DNA of 64,000 nt. Origin: Scandinavium sp002470465 (lineage in GTDB: Bacteria > Pseudomonadota > Gammaproteobacteria > Enterobacterales > Enterobacteriaceae). The stretch is taken from contig NZ_JBFLVD010000013.1 in assembly GCF_040750395.1 (NCBI RefSeq), forward strand, positions 62,001-126,000. The letters are read 5' to 3'. The translations under genes were made by a program, and so were the position numbers. The notes under the pieces are model-generated. The model saw only the letters and a list, made by a program, of their open reading frames with translations. It had not been told where the DNA came from and ran no database searches. Below, in pieces: positions 25,449 through 33,792 of the stretch (position 1 is the stretch's first letter; each line of letters starts with the position of its first letter).

Positions 25449-26063
25449 ATGGGACGACATAAACAATTTGATGAAGGTGAAGCTCTGGAAGCTGCGCTCT
25501 CTGTCTTCTGGCAAAAAGGTTATGAAGGCACCTCATTTCAGGATTTAACTCGCGCGACGGGTGTAGCACGTCCCGGTCTGTACGCAGCATTCGGTAACAA
25601 GGAAGCCTTTTTCAGGAAGGCACTTGATCTCTATGAAAGCAAATACATGGGATATATGTCGAAGGCGCTCGATGAACCGACGTCCCGCCAGGTTGTAGAA
25701 GGTATCCTGAGAGGCTCCGCCTTCCTTCAGACCACAAATGCGGCTCATCCTGGTTGCCTGGGCATAAACGGTGCACTGGCGTGTTCTGAAGATGCAGAAC
25801 CCATTCGTCTTGAACTTATTAAACGCCGTGCAAAATTTCAGCTGGCGTTACAAAAACGCTTCGACAAGGCCCGCCTTGAGGGAGATTTGCCCGAGTCGAT
25901 TGACTGCACAACGCTCGCCTCCTTTGTGATGGCAATTGCGCAAGGCATGGCCGTGCAGGCTAAAGCAGGCGCATCAAGAAAAGCGCTTATCGGGTTAATT
26001 AAACATACTCTCTTTACATGGCCTTCTGCTGCGAATGAATGCCAGAAGAACCAAAACGGTTAA
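25449..26063 (+). CDS. TetR/AcrR-family repressor
   Basis: 204 residues. The N-terminal helix-turn-helix is the standard TetR domain (ALEAALSVFWQKGYEGTSFQDLTRATGVARPGLYAAFGNKEAFF), followed by a ligand-binding helical domain of the common C-terminal type with HPGCLGINGA, a conserved block in regulators of quinone- and aldehyde-responsive SDR genes. ATG 25449 has GAAGG seven bases upstream; earlier in-frame starts lack one. It is divergent from the SDR at 24526-25281 and probably represses it. Ligand unknown. Confidence 0.88.
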   Translation: MGRHKQFDEGEALEAALSVFWQKGYEGTSFQDLTRATGVARPGLYAAFGNKEAFFRKALDLYESKYMGYMSKALDEPTSRQVVEGILRGSAFLQTTNAAHPGCLGINGALACSEDAEPIRLELIKRRAKFQLALQKRFDKARLEGDLPESIDCTTLASFVMAIAQGMAVQAKAGASRKALIGLIKHTLFTWPSAANECQKNQNG

Positions 26064-26196
26064 ACCAACGTCCGCTTCAGGCTTAGCGCCCGGCAGGGGA
26101 ACAACGACTATGGTTTTGTCACACAACTATGAGGTAGACCTCACTTTATAAGCTTTGCGAGTCATATCCTGTGAGTAATTCTCAGGAGGTAAACAC

Positions 26197-26511
26197 ATGA
26201 AAAAGCTTCTGATATGTTGTTTGTTTGGAAACACAGCAAATTCTCTCGCCAAAAAGATGCAGCTGCTGGCGGAAAAAAAGGGCCACCCACTCATTGTTGG
26301 TGCGGTGGGTCTGGAAAATTTTGCCAGCGTGGCTCCCGCTTTCGACGGATTTCTTGTCGCACCGCATATTCAATATAAGCTCGCTGAAATTGAAGACATT
26401 GTTGGAAACTCTCGTTCAATTGCCATTATTGAAAGTCTGCCCTATGCATCACTCGACGCGGAAAAAGTTTTAGCGTTTGTGATGGCACAAATGCCTGAAC
26501 TGGTCGCCTGA
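26197..26511 (+). CDS. Orphan PTS lactose/cellobiose-type EIIB-like protein
   Basis: 104 residues, the size of a stand-alone EIIB domain of the lactose/cellobiose PTS family. The phosphocysteine loop is represented by ICCLFGNTANSLAKKM with Cys at 7 and 8; Cys8 aligns best with the phosphorylated Cys of CSAGMSTS. Later text AFDGFLVAPHIQYKL fits the EIIB D-x4-PQI region. The ribosome site AGGAGGT is very strong. There is no EIIA or EIIC next to it; the nearest EIIC of the right type is at 40004-41323. It may be a regulatory or moonlighting EIIB, or may serve that distant permease. Confidence 0.75.
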   Translation: MKKLLICCLFGNTANSLAKKMQLLAEKKGHPLIVGAVGLENFASVAPAFDGFLVAPHIQYKLAEIEDIVGNSRSIAIIESLPYASLDAEKVLAFVMAQMPELVA

Positions 26512-26517
26512 CAGCGA

Positions 26518-26540
26518 AGGCCGCATCTTTTGTGCGGCCT
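26518..26540 (+). terminator. Terminator after the EIIB-like gene
   Basis: Arms aggccgca and tgcggcct with a loop of about seven bases, followed by a T-rich but interrupted tail, seven bases past the stop. Confidence 0.7.
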
Positions 26541-26678
26541 CCTTTCTTCTGCTATAAGCGAAAAGCTGACATTGGTGCGGAGCATAGAGCAGCAATGGCT
26601 TTTAGCACATAATAAAGCCATTGCTGATGGTTACCGTTGACCCGTATTGTAAAATTCAAGCCTGAGTGAGCATTATAT

Positions 26679-27077
26679 TCATCGATTAAAACGACTGATG
26701 GCAATATCCGTTACTGGCGTGAAGAAGGACACCAACGTTCCTTCAGGATCGCGAATCTGCATTGTTCTGTTTCCCCAAGGCATATTTTTGGGTTCATGAA
26801 CAAATTCCAGACTGTATTCTTTTAATCTAATGAATGCCTTATCAACATCCTTGACCATAAATTCAAGAATTGCTGAGTGGTTGGACGCAGGCCGGGCGCA
26901 ACCTTCTTTAAATAAAGCAACGGTTTCTTCGCTCCCAATGGCTATTACTGCCGTAGGCGTTATGATTTCAGCAAACACCGGTGCCAGCCATTCAGCCTGA
27001 TATCCTGTTATTAATTCATAAAAATTAACAACTTTGTTGATATCTTGTACGATAAGTCGTATTGATACTAATTTCAC
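26679..27077 (-). CDS. VOC-family (glyoxalase/bleomycin-resistance) protein
   Basis: 132 residues forming one vicinal-oxygen-chelate domain: beta-alpha-beta modules starting KLVSIRLIVQDINKVVNFYE and ending RTMQIRDPEGTLVSFFTPV. The usual metal-ligand positions are not all clear (IR at the first strand, E near the end of the second), so activity cannot be predicted. GTG 27077 is the start, with AAGGAG seven bases upstream. It is divergent from a WYL-domain regulator gene (about 90 bases between starts), a frequent pairing in which the regulator controls the small VOC enzyme. Confidence 0.82.
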   Translation of the reverse strand: MKLVSIRLIVQDINKVVNFYELITGYQAEWLAPVFAEIITPTAVIAIGSEETVALFKEGCARPASNHSAILEFMVKDVDKAFIRLKEYSLEFVHEPKNMPWGNRTMQIRDPEGTLVSFFTPVTDIAISRFNR

Positions 27078-27166
27078 AGACTACTCCTTATTGCTGCGAG
27101 AAGTGCAGCATTCGGGAGAATCATCACTCAGGTCTGCTGACAACGTGGTGGCAACAGGTAAAAAAA

Positions 27167-27886
27167 ATGAGGCGGGCAGACCGACTTTTCCAGATCATTC
27201 AGATACTCAGACGGACAAAACTCCCGGTCACGGCGGCCAGGCTGGCTGATGAGCTCGAGGTATCTAAACGCACCGTATATCGGGATCTTGCTGATTTGGC
27301 AGGACAGCGGGTTCCGGTTGAAGGTGAGGCCGGGTCCGGCTACAGACTCAGTGAATATTATGATTTTCCCCCTTTAATGTTCACCCCGGATGAACTTGAT
27401 GCCTTATTGCTCGGCGTTGAACTGGTACAACGCCTGCCGGATGCCACACTTGTCAACAACGCAAAGGATGTATTATCAAAAATATCATCAGTGATTCCGG
27501 GTAAGTTGCAGAGTGTTTTAAACCCATCGGCGGTTGCTTTAAAACCCGAAGAGCCGATCGCAACGAAAACTGACACCCGCCAGATCAGAGCCGCAATCCG
27601 TGACGGTAGAAAACTGTTGATCGAGTACCGTTCCGCTGATGGAACTCTCTCCAAAAGAGTTGTCTGGCCGATCGTACTTGGCTATGACCAGACTCATTGT
27701 CTCCTCATCGCCTGGTGTGAAAAAAAAGAGAGTTTTAGACATTTTCGTGCCGATCGCCTGGTCAGTCTTTTATTATTAAATGAATTTATAGACACTGACA
27801 GAAAAGTACTCAGATCGAGATGGGAAGAATGGCGAGAAGCAGAGTTATTACGACTCAGAGAAATAAAACTTTTAAGGGGATTATAA
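27167..27886 (+). CDS. HTH-11/WYL-domain transcriptional regulator (YafY-like)
   Basis: 239 residues. An N-terminal DeoR-type winged helix (RRADRLFQIIQILRRTKLPV, TAARLADELEVSKRTVYRD) precedes a WYL-type ligand-binding domain (LLIEYRSADG, RVVWPIVLGYD, CLLIAWCEKKESFRHFRADR). The start ATG 27167 fits the family N terminus; the frame runs on to 27062 but that region is the leader of the divergent VOC gene. YafY-type proteins are transcriptional activators or repressors with unknown small ligands. The most likely target is the divergent VOC gene. Confidence 0.85.
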   Translation: MRRADRLFQIIQILRRTKLPVTAARLADELEVSKRTVYRDLADLAGQRVPVEGEAGSGYRLSEYYDFPPLMFTPDELDALLLGVELVQRLPDATLVNNAKDVLSKISSVIPGKLQSVLNPSAVALKPEEPIATKTDTRQIRAAIRDGRKLLIEYRSADGTLSKRVVWPIVLGYDQTHCLLIAWCEKKESFRHFRADRLVSLLLLNEFIDTDRKVLRSRWEEWREAELLRLREIKLLRGL

Positions 27887-28070
27887 TAATAGGCTCCCCT
27901 GCATCGCTTATTGAGGTTGGCTGTATCAAACGTATCAGGCTCACAGTTTAGTCTTTTCGTTAGCTCCTCAGGTTTTTACTGGCTGTCTTGTTGATTCTTT
28001 GATTTTAAAATTCTCAACGTCCGCGTTTGGCACAAATCACCAGCCATACTGCAAACGAAGAATCCCTCTC

Positions 28071-28108
28071 AAAAAAACGCCCCGACACCAAAGTATCGGG
28101 GCGTTTTT
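28071..28108. terminator. Bidirectional terminator before ypfH
   Basis: Arms aacgccccga and tcggggcgtt flanked by an A run on the left and a T run on the right. It ends leftward ypfH transcripts and can also stop rightward ones from the island; it marks the right edge of the accessory island. The bases between 27887 and 28070 show nothing else. Confidence 0.85.
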
Positions 28109-28128
28109 GCTTAATAAAGGCGACAGAG

Positions 28129-28824
28129 CTACATCAGCTCAATAATATCGTCATCCTGAGGCTTACTGCCGCTCAGCGCTTCGTCGAAGTAGTGCTTCGG
28201 CACGGTGAAGCGCAGATGGTCGAGCGCGAACTGCATACTACGGTCGTCGATGGCATGGCCGAGTTCGTCAACAATATCCAGGGTGACGTCACCGCCTGCC
28301 TGCATCAGCGCTTCCTGGGCCGATACTGCGTACGCCAGATCAATCACGCTATCCTCGCCGCCGTGAATCAGATGCACGGTGGTGGCGGTACTGGCTTTCG
28401 TCGGCAGCGTGGCAAAACGCCCATTGAAAGCGATAATGCGTGACGCCAGGCCAGGTGCCGCTTTGGTGCTTTCCAGCGCCATGATCGAACCTTGCGAGAA
28501 ACCAATCAGCGCGGTAGCCTGCGGGCCGACGCCGCTCTCTTTTTGCCAGAAGCGCACCGTTTCGATAAACGTCGGCATGATAGCGTCGATGCGCTGCTGG
28601 CGGTTTTCCTCCGTCACGCCCTGCACGGAAAACCACTGTCTGCCCGTTGGGCCACAGGGCTCCACGCCGCCGATGCTGACGATCAGCGACTCCGGAAACA
28701 GCGGCGCAAACCAGCTGCCAATCTGCCCCATCGCCACCGGGTTATCACCCACGCCATGAAACAGCAGCAGCAATTGTTTCGCCGGGGCTGAAGGGCTCTG
28801 GACAACAAAATGGTCGTGTTTCAT
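28129..28824 (-). CDS. ypfH: Alpha/beta-hydrolase (carboxylesterase) YpfH
   Basis: 231 residues; E. coli YpfH has 232. It is a small serine esterase of the phospholipase/carboxylesterase (dienelactone-hydrolase-like) group. The nucleophile elbow is GFSQGS near residue 110, the acid is probably the Asp in GGEDSVIDL near 170, and the His is in ELGHAID near 203. E. coli YpfH hydrolyses short-chain p-nitrophenyl esters in vitro; the physiological substrate is unknown. It follows tmcA on the same strand with 78 bases between. Confidence 0.93.
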   Translation of the reverse strand: MKHDHFVVQSPSAPAKQLLLLFHGVGDNPVAMGQIGSWFAPLFPESLIVSIGGVEPCGPTGRQWFSVQGVTEENRQQRIDAIMPTFIETVRFWQKESGVGPQATALIGFSQGSIMALESTKAAPGLASRIIAFNGRFATLPTKASTATTVHLIHGGEDSVIDLAYAVSAQEALMQAGGDVTLDIVDELGHAIDDRSMQFALDHLRFTVPKHYFDEALSGSKPQDDDIIELM

Positions 28825-28902
28825 GGCTTTCTCCTTAATCTGTTGCCGGGGAGTCTACGCCGTTGGGCGGCAATGACCATGACATTAAACTGAATGACTC
28901 AG

Positions 28903-30903
28903 TTAAAAAAATTGCAGGTTTTTGACCTTCTCCGCCAACCGCTGAGTGCGCTGCGGATCGAGCGCCGTCAGCGCATCCGCCGCCTCTTCGCGTAGCCGCG
29001 CGAGGAAGGCCTTACGTCCGCCATGAGCCTGTGCGGCTGGGTTGTGCGGCTGAAGTGCGCTACGCAGCGCAGGCAACGGTATCACCACCGTGGCAACAAG
29101 CCGGTTCAGGCTCCCCACTGCCGCCATCAGCGGACGATGGGCGAAGGCGAATCCGGCCAGCTCCTGCCAGTCATCCTCTGTAAGAATAGCCTCTGACGGC
29201 GGACTCACCGTCAGCGTATCCTCATCGCGCCAGGATGCCAGCCAGGCTCCGTCTCGCACGAAGCGTTGCTGTTCGCGCTCAGCCAGCGCCTCACCCGCCG
29301 CATTCAGTGGATAAATTGCCATGGCGGTATAGCAGCCGCTGCTGGCTTCACGATGGGTGCCAAGCCGCACCAGCCGGAAGCCGCACTTCTGCCAGAAGCG
29401 CCACAGCTCGTTGGTAAAGCCAAAGCTCACCGACAGATAATCGCAGCCGTCCGCGCTGACGATAGCCTCTTCAATCATTCGCTGTCCGATGCCCTGCCGC
29501 TGGCGCTGCGGGTGAATGGCGATACGGCTGATACGTCGGCTTTTCAGCATGGCCGCCTGCGGGCTGCCGCCGTGAGCCGCCAGAGACTGCGCCACGAGGT
29601 TGCCGCGCGGGCGGCGAAACCCTGCCCAGACGGCCTCGCTCAGCCCCACGCTCAGGCCGCCTTCGTCGACGAGCCACAGAGCACCGACCAGGTCGTGCCT
29701 CTCCTGCGCGCTGACAAAGTGCTGACCGGGCGCGTCCATCATTCGCCGTAGATCCAGCGGCGAAGTGCGGTAATGCGCGGCGGATAACAGGCGGTACATC
29801 GACGCAGGTAAATCAGGGTCCTGTTGCCAGGCATTCTGTTCGACCCGCTTCAGGGATAGCGGCTCGGGTGGCGATAACGCGGGCAGTGCGTCATCAAAGA
29901 GCAAAGCCCGGGCGACGAAGTTCTCCAGCGGGCAGCCACTGGCCCAGCGCACTGGCTGGCTCAGGGAATAAGATGCCAGCTGCGAAAATCGCGCACAAAA
30001 TTTGAGTAAGAACCCCCGGCCAGTGCCTTCGTAGCCCTGAACCGTTGTCGTTAACAGCGTTCGGGGGAACCGGTTAACCAGCTTTTCCAGCAGTGGGCCG
30101 GGAAGGGCAGCGGCTTCGTCGACAATCAGCCAGTCGGCCTGTTCTGCTGACGCGAGCAGCGCATCGGGTGCCATAAAACGAAAGCGTTCCCCGGCGAAGT
30201 GAGCGAGTACATCGGTGGCCGCTTTCGCCGGAGCGGTAACAATAGCGGTGCCCGCCAGCGCACGCAAATGCATTCCTGCCAGTGCAGATTTACCGCGACC
30301 GCGTTCTGCGGTCACCACCGCCACGCCCGGCGGCGACTTCACGAGAGCCGCCAGAATGCGCGCCTGTTCCGCCTGCGGCTCCCCGTTAGCAGCGTGCCAC
30401 AATGGTCTGGAGGTAAATTCGGGCAGCGTGAAAGGTTGATGCTGTTGCCAGATAATGGCTTCAGCATCGTTTTGCAGCGTATGACAGAAATGATGAATAA
30501 AGTGCGGCGTGGGGATCGGCTCGGCGCTGTCGCTCCAGCGAACGGAATCGGCATCCACTCGCTCATGCCAGCGGCTTAAATCGGGAGCCAGCAGGACCAG
30601 CCAGCTTCCGGCCTTAAGCGTTCCGGCCAGTGCGGCAAAGGCAGCGACGTCAAATCCTGCGCGGGCATCGAAAAAGGCATGTTCGAATTCACGTCCAAGC
30701 AGCGTCCTGAGCGCCTGAGGCGCACACCAGGGCTCGGGCTGCGTCTGCGGGCTGACAAACAGGCCATCTCCACCAAGATTGATTCTCAGCCACAGCACCT
30801 GCTGTTCAGCCCACCCCTCTTCGCCGCTCAGCACCAGCAGGCGGCGAATGCCCTGCTCCTTCATGCTCGCGGTTAACGCGAAAATGGCTTCCCTGTCGTT
30901 CAT
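28903..30903 (-). CDS. tmcA: tRNA(Met) cytidine acetyltransferase TmcA
   Basis: 666 residues; E. coli TmcA has 671. The enzyme makes N4-acetylcytidine at the wobble position of elongator tRNA(Met), using acetyl-CoA and ATP (or GTP) hydrolysis. The RNA-helicase-like module has Walker A AERGRGKSALAG near residue 200 and Walker B DEAAALP near 275; the GNAT module has HPQRQRQGIGQRM near 465. ATG 30903 is used; the stop of ypfJ lies only three bases upstream (TGA, TTG, ATG), so translation is probably coupled to ypfJ, as no strong ribosome site is visible. Confidence 0.95.
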   Translation of the reverse strand: MNDREAIFALTASMKEQGIRRLLVLSGEEGWAEQQVLWLRINLGGDGLFVSPQTQPEPWCAPQALRTLLGREFEHAFFDARAGFDVAAFAALAGTLKAGSWLVLLAPDLSRWHERVDADSVRWSDSAEPIPTPHFIHHFCHTLQNDAEAIIWQQHQPFTLPEFTSRPLWHAANGEPQAEQARILAALVKSPPGVAVVTAERGRGKSALAGMHLRALAGTAIVTAPAKAATDVLAHFAGERFRFMAPDALLASAEQADWLIVDEAAALPGPLLEKLVNRFPRTLLTTTVQGYEGTGRGFLLKFCARFSQLASYSLSQPVRWASGCPLENFVARALLFDDALPALSPPEPLSLKRVEQNAWQQDPDLPASMYRLLSAAHYRTSPLDLRRMMDAPGQHFVSAQERHDLVGALWLVDEGGLSVGLSEAVWAGFRRPRGNLVAQSLAAHGGSPQAAMLKSRRISRIAIHPQRQRQGIGQRMIEEAIVSADGCDYLSVSFGFTNELWRFWQKCGFRLVRLGTHREASSGCYTAMAIYPLNAAGEALAEREQQRFVRDGAWLASWRDEDTLTVSPPSEAILTEDDWQELAGFAFAHRPLMAAVGSLNRLVATVVIPLPALRSALQPHNPAAQAHGGRKAFLARLREEAADALTALDPQRTQRLAEKVKNLQFF

Positions 30904-30906
30904 CAA

Positions 30907-31791
30907 TCAGTTCAGCGCGGTTTTACCGAAGGTGTTGCACTGAGACGGGTCACCGCTGTCAAAACCGCGTTTGAACCAGGTGTAGCGCTGCTGGGACGTG
31001 CCGTGAGTGAAGCTGTCCGGCACCACGCGGCCCTGACTCTGCTGCTGCAAACGGTCGTCGCCAATCGCCTCGGCGGCGTTCAGCGCTTCCTGAACGTCAC
31101 CTGCTTCCAGCACGCCCTGCTGCTGCATGCTGTGGCCCCAGACGCCCGCGAAGCAGTCGGCCTGCAGCTCCATTTTTACCGACAGCTGATTGACCTGAGT
31201 CTGGGAAGCATTCTGCTGCATCTGGCGCACTTTTGGCTCGATGCCCAGCAGCTTCTGCACGTGGTGACCGACTTCATGAGCAATCACGTAACCCTGGGCG
31301 AAATCGCCATCGGCCCCGAGCTTGCTTTTCATGTCATCGTAGAAGGAGAGATCGATATAGACAGTGCTGTCTGCCGGGCAGTAGAACGGCCCCATTACGG
31401 ACTGGCCGGTGCCGCAGCCTGTACGAGTTGCACCCCGGTACATCACCAGTTTGGGCTGCTGATACTGACGGCCCATTTTCTGGAAAATCTGCCCCCAGGT
31501 ATCTTCAGTGGTAGCGAGAATCACGGAGGTGAATTTGGCGGCTTCATCATCGTTCGGGCTGATAGAACGCGGGGTGCTCTGCTGCTGCACCATTGGCTGA
31601 CCGGTCAGCATGCCGGTGAGATCCACGCCGTAATAGCCCGCGACCACCACCACGATCAACAGAATAATACCGCCTTTACCGCTCGGCAGACGAAAACCGC
31701 CGCGCCCGCCGCCCATCATCGGCGGCATCCCGCCGGAATCGTTTCGCCTGTCTTCCACATTGTCGCTTTCGCGACGACCTTGCCAACGCAT
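30907..31791 (-). CDS. ypfJ: Membrane-anchored neutral zinc metallopeptidase YpfJ
   Basis: 294 residues; E. coli YpfJ has 287. A basic, glycine-rich cytoplasmic start (MRWQGRRESDN...) is followed by one membrane segment (GGIILLIVVVVAGYYGVDL, about 40-58) and a periplasmic domain with the zinc motif HEVGHH near residue 170. Two cysteines in TGCGTGQSVMGPFYC and one in the conserved ELQADCFAG are family features. Substrate unknown. The first gene of a ypfJ-tmcA-ypfH transcript; AGAGG lies six bases before the ATG. Confidence 0.93.
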   Translation of the reverse strand: MRWQGRRESDNVEDRRNDSGGMPPMMGGGRGGFRLPSGKGGIILLIVVVVAGYYGVDLTGMLTGQPMVQQQSTPRSISPNDDEAAKFTSVILATTEDTWGQIFQKMGRQYQQPKLVMYRGATRTGCGTGQSVMGPFYCPADSTVYIDLSFYDDMKSKLGADGDFAQGYVIAHEVGHHVQKLLGIEPKVRQMQQNASQTQVNQLSVKMELQADCFAGVWGHSMQQQGVLEAGDVQEALNAAEAIGDDRLQQQSQGRVVPDSFTHGTSQQRYTWFKRGFDSGDPSQCNTFGKTALN

Positions 31792-31873
31792 AACAACCTC
31801 TGAACGTTATGTTTCTGATAGATTGATCGTAGGCGGTTAAGCGTGGAATTACCATAGTAAACAAGCCAGATAG

Positions 31874-31900
31874 CAAAAGAGGATGCACAGCATCCTCTTT
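31874..31900 (-). terminator. Terminator after purC
   Basis: Stem aaagaggatg / catcctcttt with a five-base loop just beyond the purC stop on the complementary strand, followed by T residues on that strand. Confidence 0.8.
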
Positions 31901-31918
31901 AATCAGAAGGGGTTAGCC

Positions 31919-32632
31919 TTAATCCAGGTTCACGCCCAGACGACGCGCAACTTCTTCGTAGGCTTCAATCAGGCCGCCAAGGCTCTGACGGAAACGGTCT
32001 TTATCCATTTTATTCATGGTGTTTTTATCCCACAGGCGGCTGCCGTCCGGGGAAAATTCGTCCCCCAGCACCACTTTGCCGTGGAACAGGCCGAACTCCA
32101 GTTTAAAGTCGACAAGGATAAGACCGGCGTCGTCGAACAGCTTTTTCAGCACGTCGTTGGCTTTGTAAGTCAGCTCGCGCATGGTCGCCAGATTTTCTTT
32201 ACTAACCCAACCGAAAGTTTCGCAGTAGGACTCATTGACCATCGGATCGTGCATCGCATCGTTTTTCAGGAACAGGTCGAACAGCGGCGGGTTCAGCTCA
32301 ATGCCCTCTTCAATACCCAGGCGCTTCACCAAAGAGCCTGCCGCACGGTTACGCACCACGCACTCCACCGGGACCATCTCCAGCTTTTTCACCAGACACT
32401 CGGTATCAGACAGCAACTGCTCCATCTGAGTTGGGATTCCCGCTTCCTGCAGCTTGCTCATAATGAAATGGTTGAACTTGTTGTTCACCATGCCTTTACG
32501 GTCGAACTGTTCAATACGCGCTCCGTCACCTGCTGACGTATCGTTGCGGAATTCGAGCACCAACAGGTCCGGGTTTTCCGTGCTGTAAACGGTTTTCGCT
32601 TTGCCGCGATACAACTCAGCTTGCTTTTGCAT
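31919..32632 (-). CDS. purC: Phosphoribosylaminoimidazole-succinocarboxamide synthase
   Basis: 237 residues, identical in length to E. coli PurC (SAICAR synthetase), which joins CAIR and aspartate with ATP in step 8 of purine synthesis. Family signatures are visible: KQAELYRGKAKTVYST at the start, EFRNDTSAGDG, VECVVRNRAAGSL near 95, and LILVDFKLEFG near 175. A PurR box sits about 50 bases upstream, so it is expected to be repressed by PurR with hypoxanthine or guanine. It is separated from bamC by that gene's own terminator. purM and purN of the same pathway lie at 49406-51084. Confidence 0.97.
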   Translation of the reverse strand: MQKQAELYRGKAKTVYSTENPDLLVLEFRNDTSAGDGARIEQFDRKGMVNNKFNHFIMSKLQEAGIPTQMEQLLSDTECLVKKLEMVPVECVVRNRAAGSLVKRLGIEEGIELNPPLFDLFLKNDAMHDPMVNESYCETFGWVSKENLATMRELTYKANDVLKKLFDDAGLILVDFKLEFGLFHGKVVLGDEFSPDGSRLWDKNTMNKMDKDRFRQSLGGLIEAYEEVARRLGVNLD

Positions 32633-32683
32633 CTTTCAATACTCCGGTCAGGAAAATGAACAAAAAATCAGGTTTTCTGCGCT

Positions 32684-32699
32684 ACGCACACGTTTGCGT
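32684..32699. promoter_or_regulatory. PurR operator of purC
   Basis: acgcacacgtttgcgt differs at one position from the 16-base PurR consensus acgcaaacgtttgcgt. It lies just upstream of purC on the complementary strand. Confidence 0.85.
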
Positions 32700-32712
32700 A
32701 TCATATCAGAAA

Positions 32713-32738
32713 AAAGGGCTGGTTTGCGCCAGCCCTTT
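32713..32738 (-). terminator. Terminator after bamC
   Basis: Arms aaagggctgg and ccagcccttt with a six-base loop, followed by a T run on the complementary strand, directly after the bamC stop. Confidence 0.85.
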
Positions 32739-32744
32739 AAAATC

Positions 32745-33776
32745 TTACTTAAATGCCGCCTGGAACACCGCCACCAGCGCGTCGTTCTGCGACTGGGTCA
32801 GGGTATGTCCTTTCGGATCGATGAACTGCATGCTGCTACGGTTATCGAGGTCGCCAACCTGCAGCTTGTAGTCGCCGGAAACGAGGCTCGGATCCTTCAC
32901 GCCAAGGTCGCTCCAGCCGCTGTCGGAAAGCGGTTTGTAGGTGACGGCCACGCTACCGGTGGAACGGGTGCTGTCGGTCACTTTCATGCCCACTTTTTCA
33001 AGCGTTGCCGGGAGTTTTTGCCACACCAGGTTGAACGGACCGCGTACGACCAGCATTGGCAGCCCGGTGTCGTCCGCTGCGCTCTGCACATCGAAAGAGG
33101 CACCTTCACGGCTCTGCGCAGCGTTCTGCGCCGTGGTGGCATTCTTATCCAGACCCGCAGAAATCACGTTCAGCATTTCCGCGCTGTAGCGCTGCATGGA
33201 CGCGGCATCGGCAACAGGCTTACCAGCCTGCTCAAGATTCAGCAGCTTCACCACGACGGCCTGTTGATAGCCCTGAGGCTTCACTGAAACCTGATAGCGA
33301 CCGCGGTACTGCTGATCTTCGTCCAGACGGTTCCACTGCACCCAGTCGGTAGTCAGGGACTGCGAGGCGTCGTCGCGCTTGTCGATGGTGTAGTTTTGGC
33401 CCTGAATGATGCTCACAACCTGCGGCCACAGGTTGCCGCTACGGCCGCTTTCAACCAGCAGCTGTGCGGTATCCCCCGTAAACTGGGTACGCGCCCCAGA
33501 AACCAGCGCTAACGGCTGTGCAGGTGGACGAATATCCAGCGCTTTCCCCGTGGCACCGTCGCCGCGGGCAACCGGGATGTTGTAGTCGCCGTTCTGGATC
33601 GGCAGGATCATCCCGGCAGGCGCATGAAGTTCAGAAAGCGGCGCCGCTTCCAGGTAGGATTCATCACCGCTCACCTGGCGCTTGTAGCGCGAATCGGAAC
33701 TGCAGGCTGCGAGAAGCAGAACAAGCGAAACACCCGCAACTTTTGCCAGCTGCGACTTCTGTACTGAGTAAGCCAT
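32745..33776 (-). CDS. bamC: Outer-membrane assembly lipoprotein BamC
   Basis: 343 residues; E. coli BamC (NlpB) has 344. Lipoprotein of the BAM complex that inserts beta-barrel proteins in the outer membrane. The signal peptide ends in the lipobox LLAAC with the lipidated Cys at position 25; the unstructured N-terminal segment that binds BamD follows (SGDESYLEAAPLSELHAP), then two helix-grip domains (SGDYKLQVGDLDNRSS in the second). ATG 33776 (MAYSVQKS) is the family start; a TTG one codon upstream is not needed. GGGAG ribosome site. It lies 16 bases after dapA and is cotranscribed with it, as in E. coli. Confidence 0.96.
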   Translation of the reverse strand: MAYSVQKSQLAKVAGVSLVLLLAACSSDSRYKRQVSGDESYLEAAPLSELHAPAGMILPIQNGDYNIPVARGDGATGKALDIRPPAQPLALVSGARTQFTGDTAQLLVESGRSGNLWPQVVSIIQGQNYTIDKRDDASQSLTTDWVQWNRLDEDQQYRGRYQVSVKPQGYQQAVVVKLLNLEQAGKPVADAASMQRYSAEMLNVISAGLDKNATTAQNAAQSREGASFDVQSAADDTGLPMLVVRGPFNLVWQKLPATLEKVGMKVTDSTRSTGSVAVTYKPLSDSGWSDLGVKDPSLVSGDYKLQVGDLDNRSSMQFIDPKGHTLTQSQNDALVAVFQAAFK

Positions 33777-33792
33777 CAAATCTCCCTAAACT

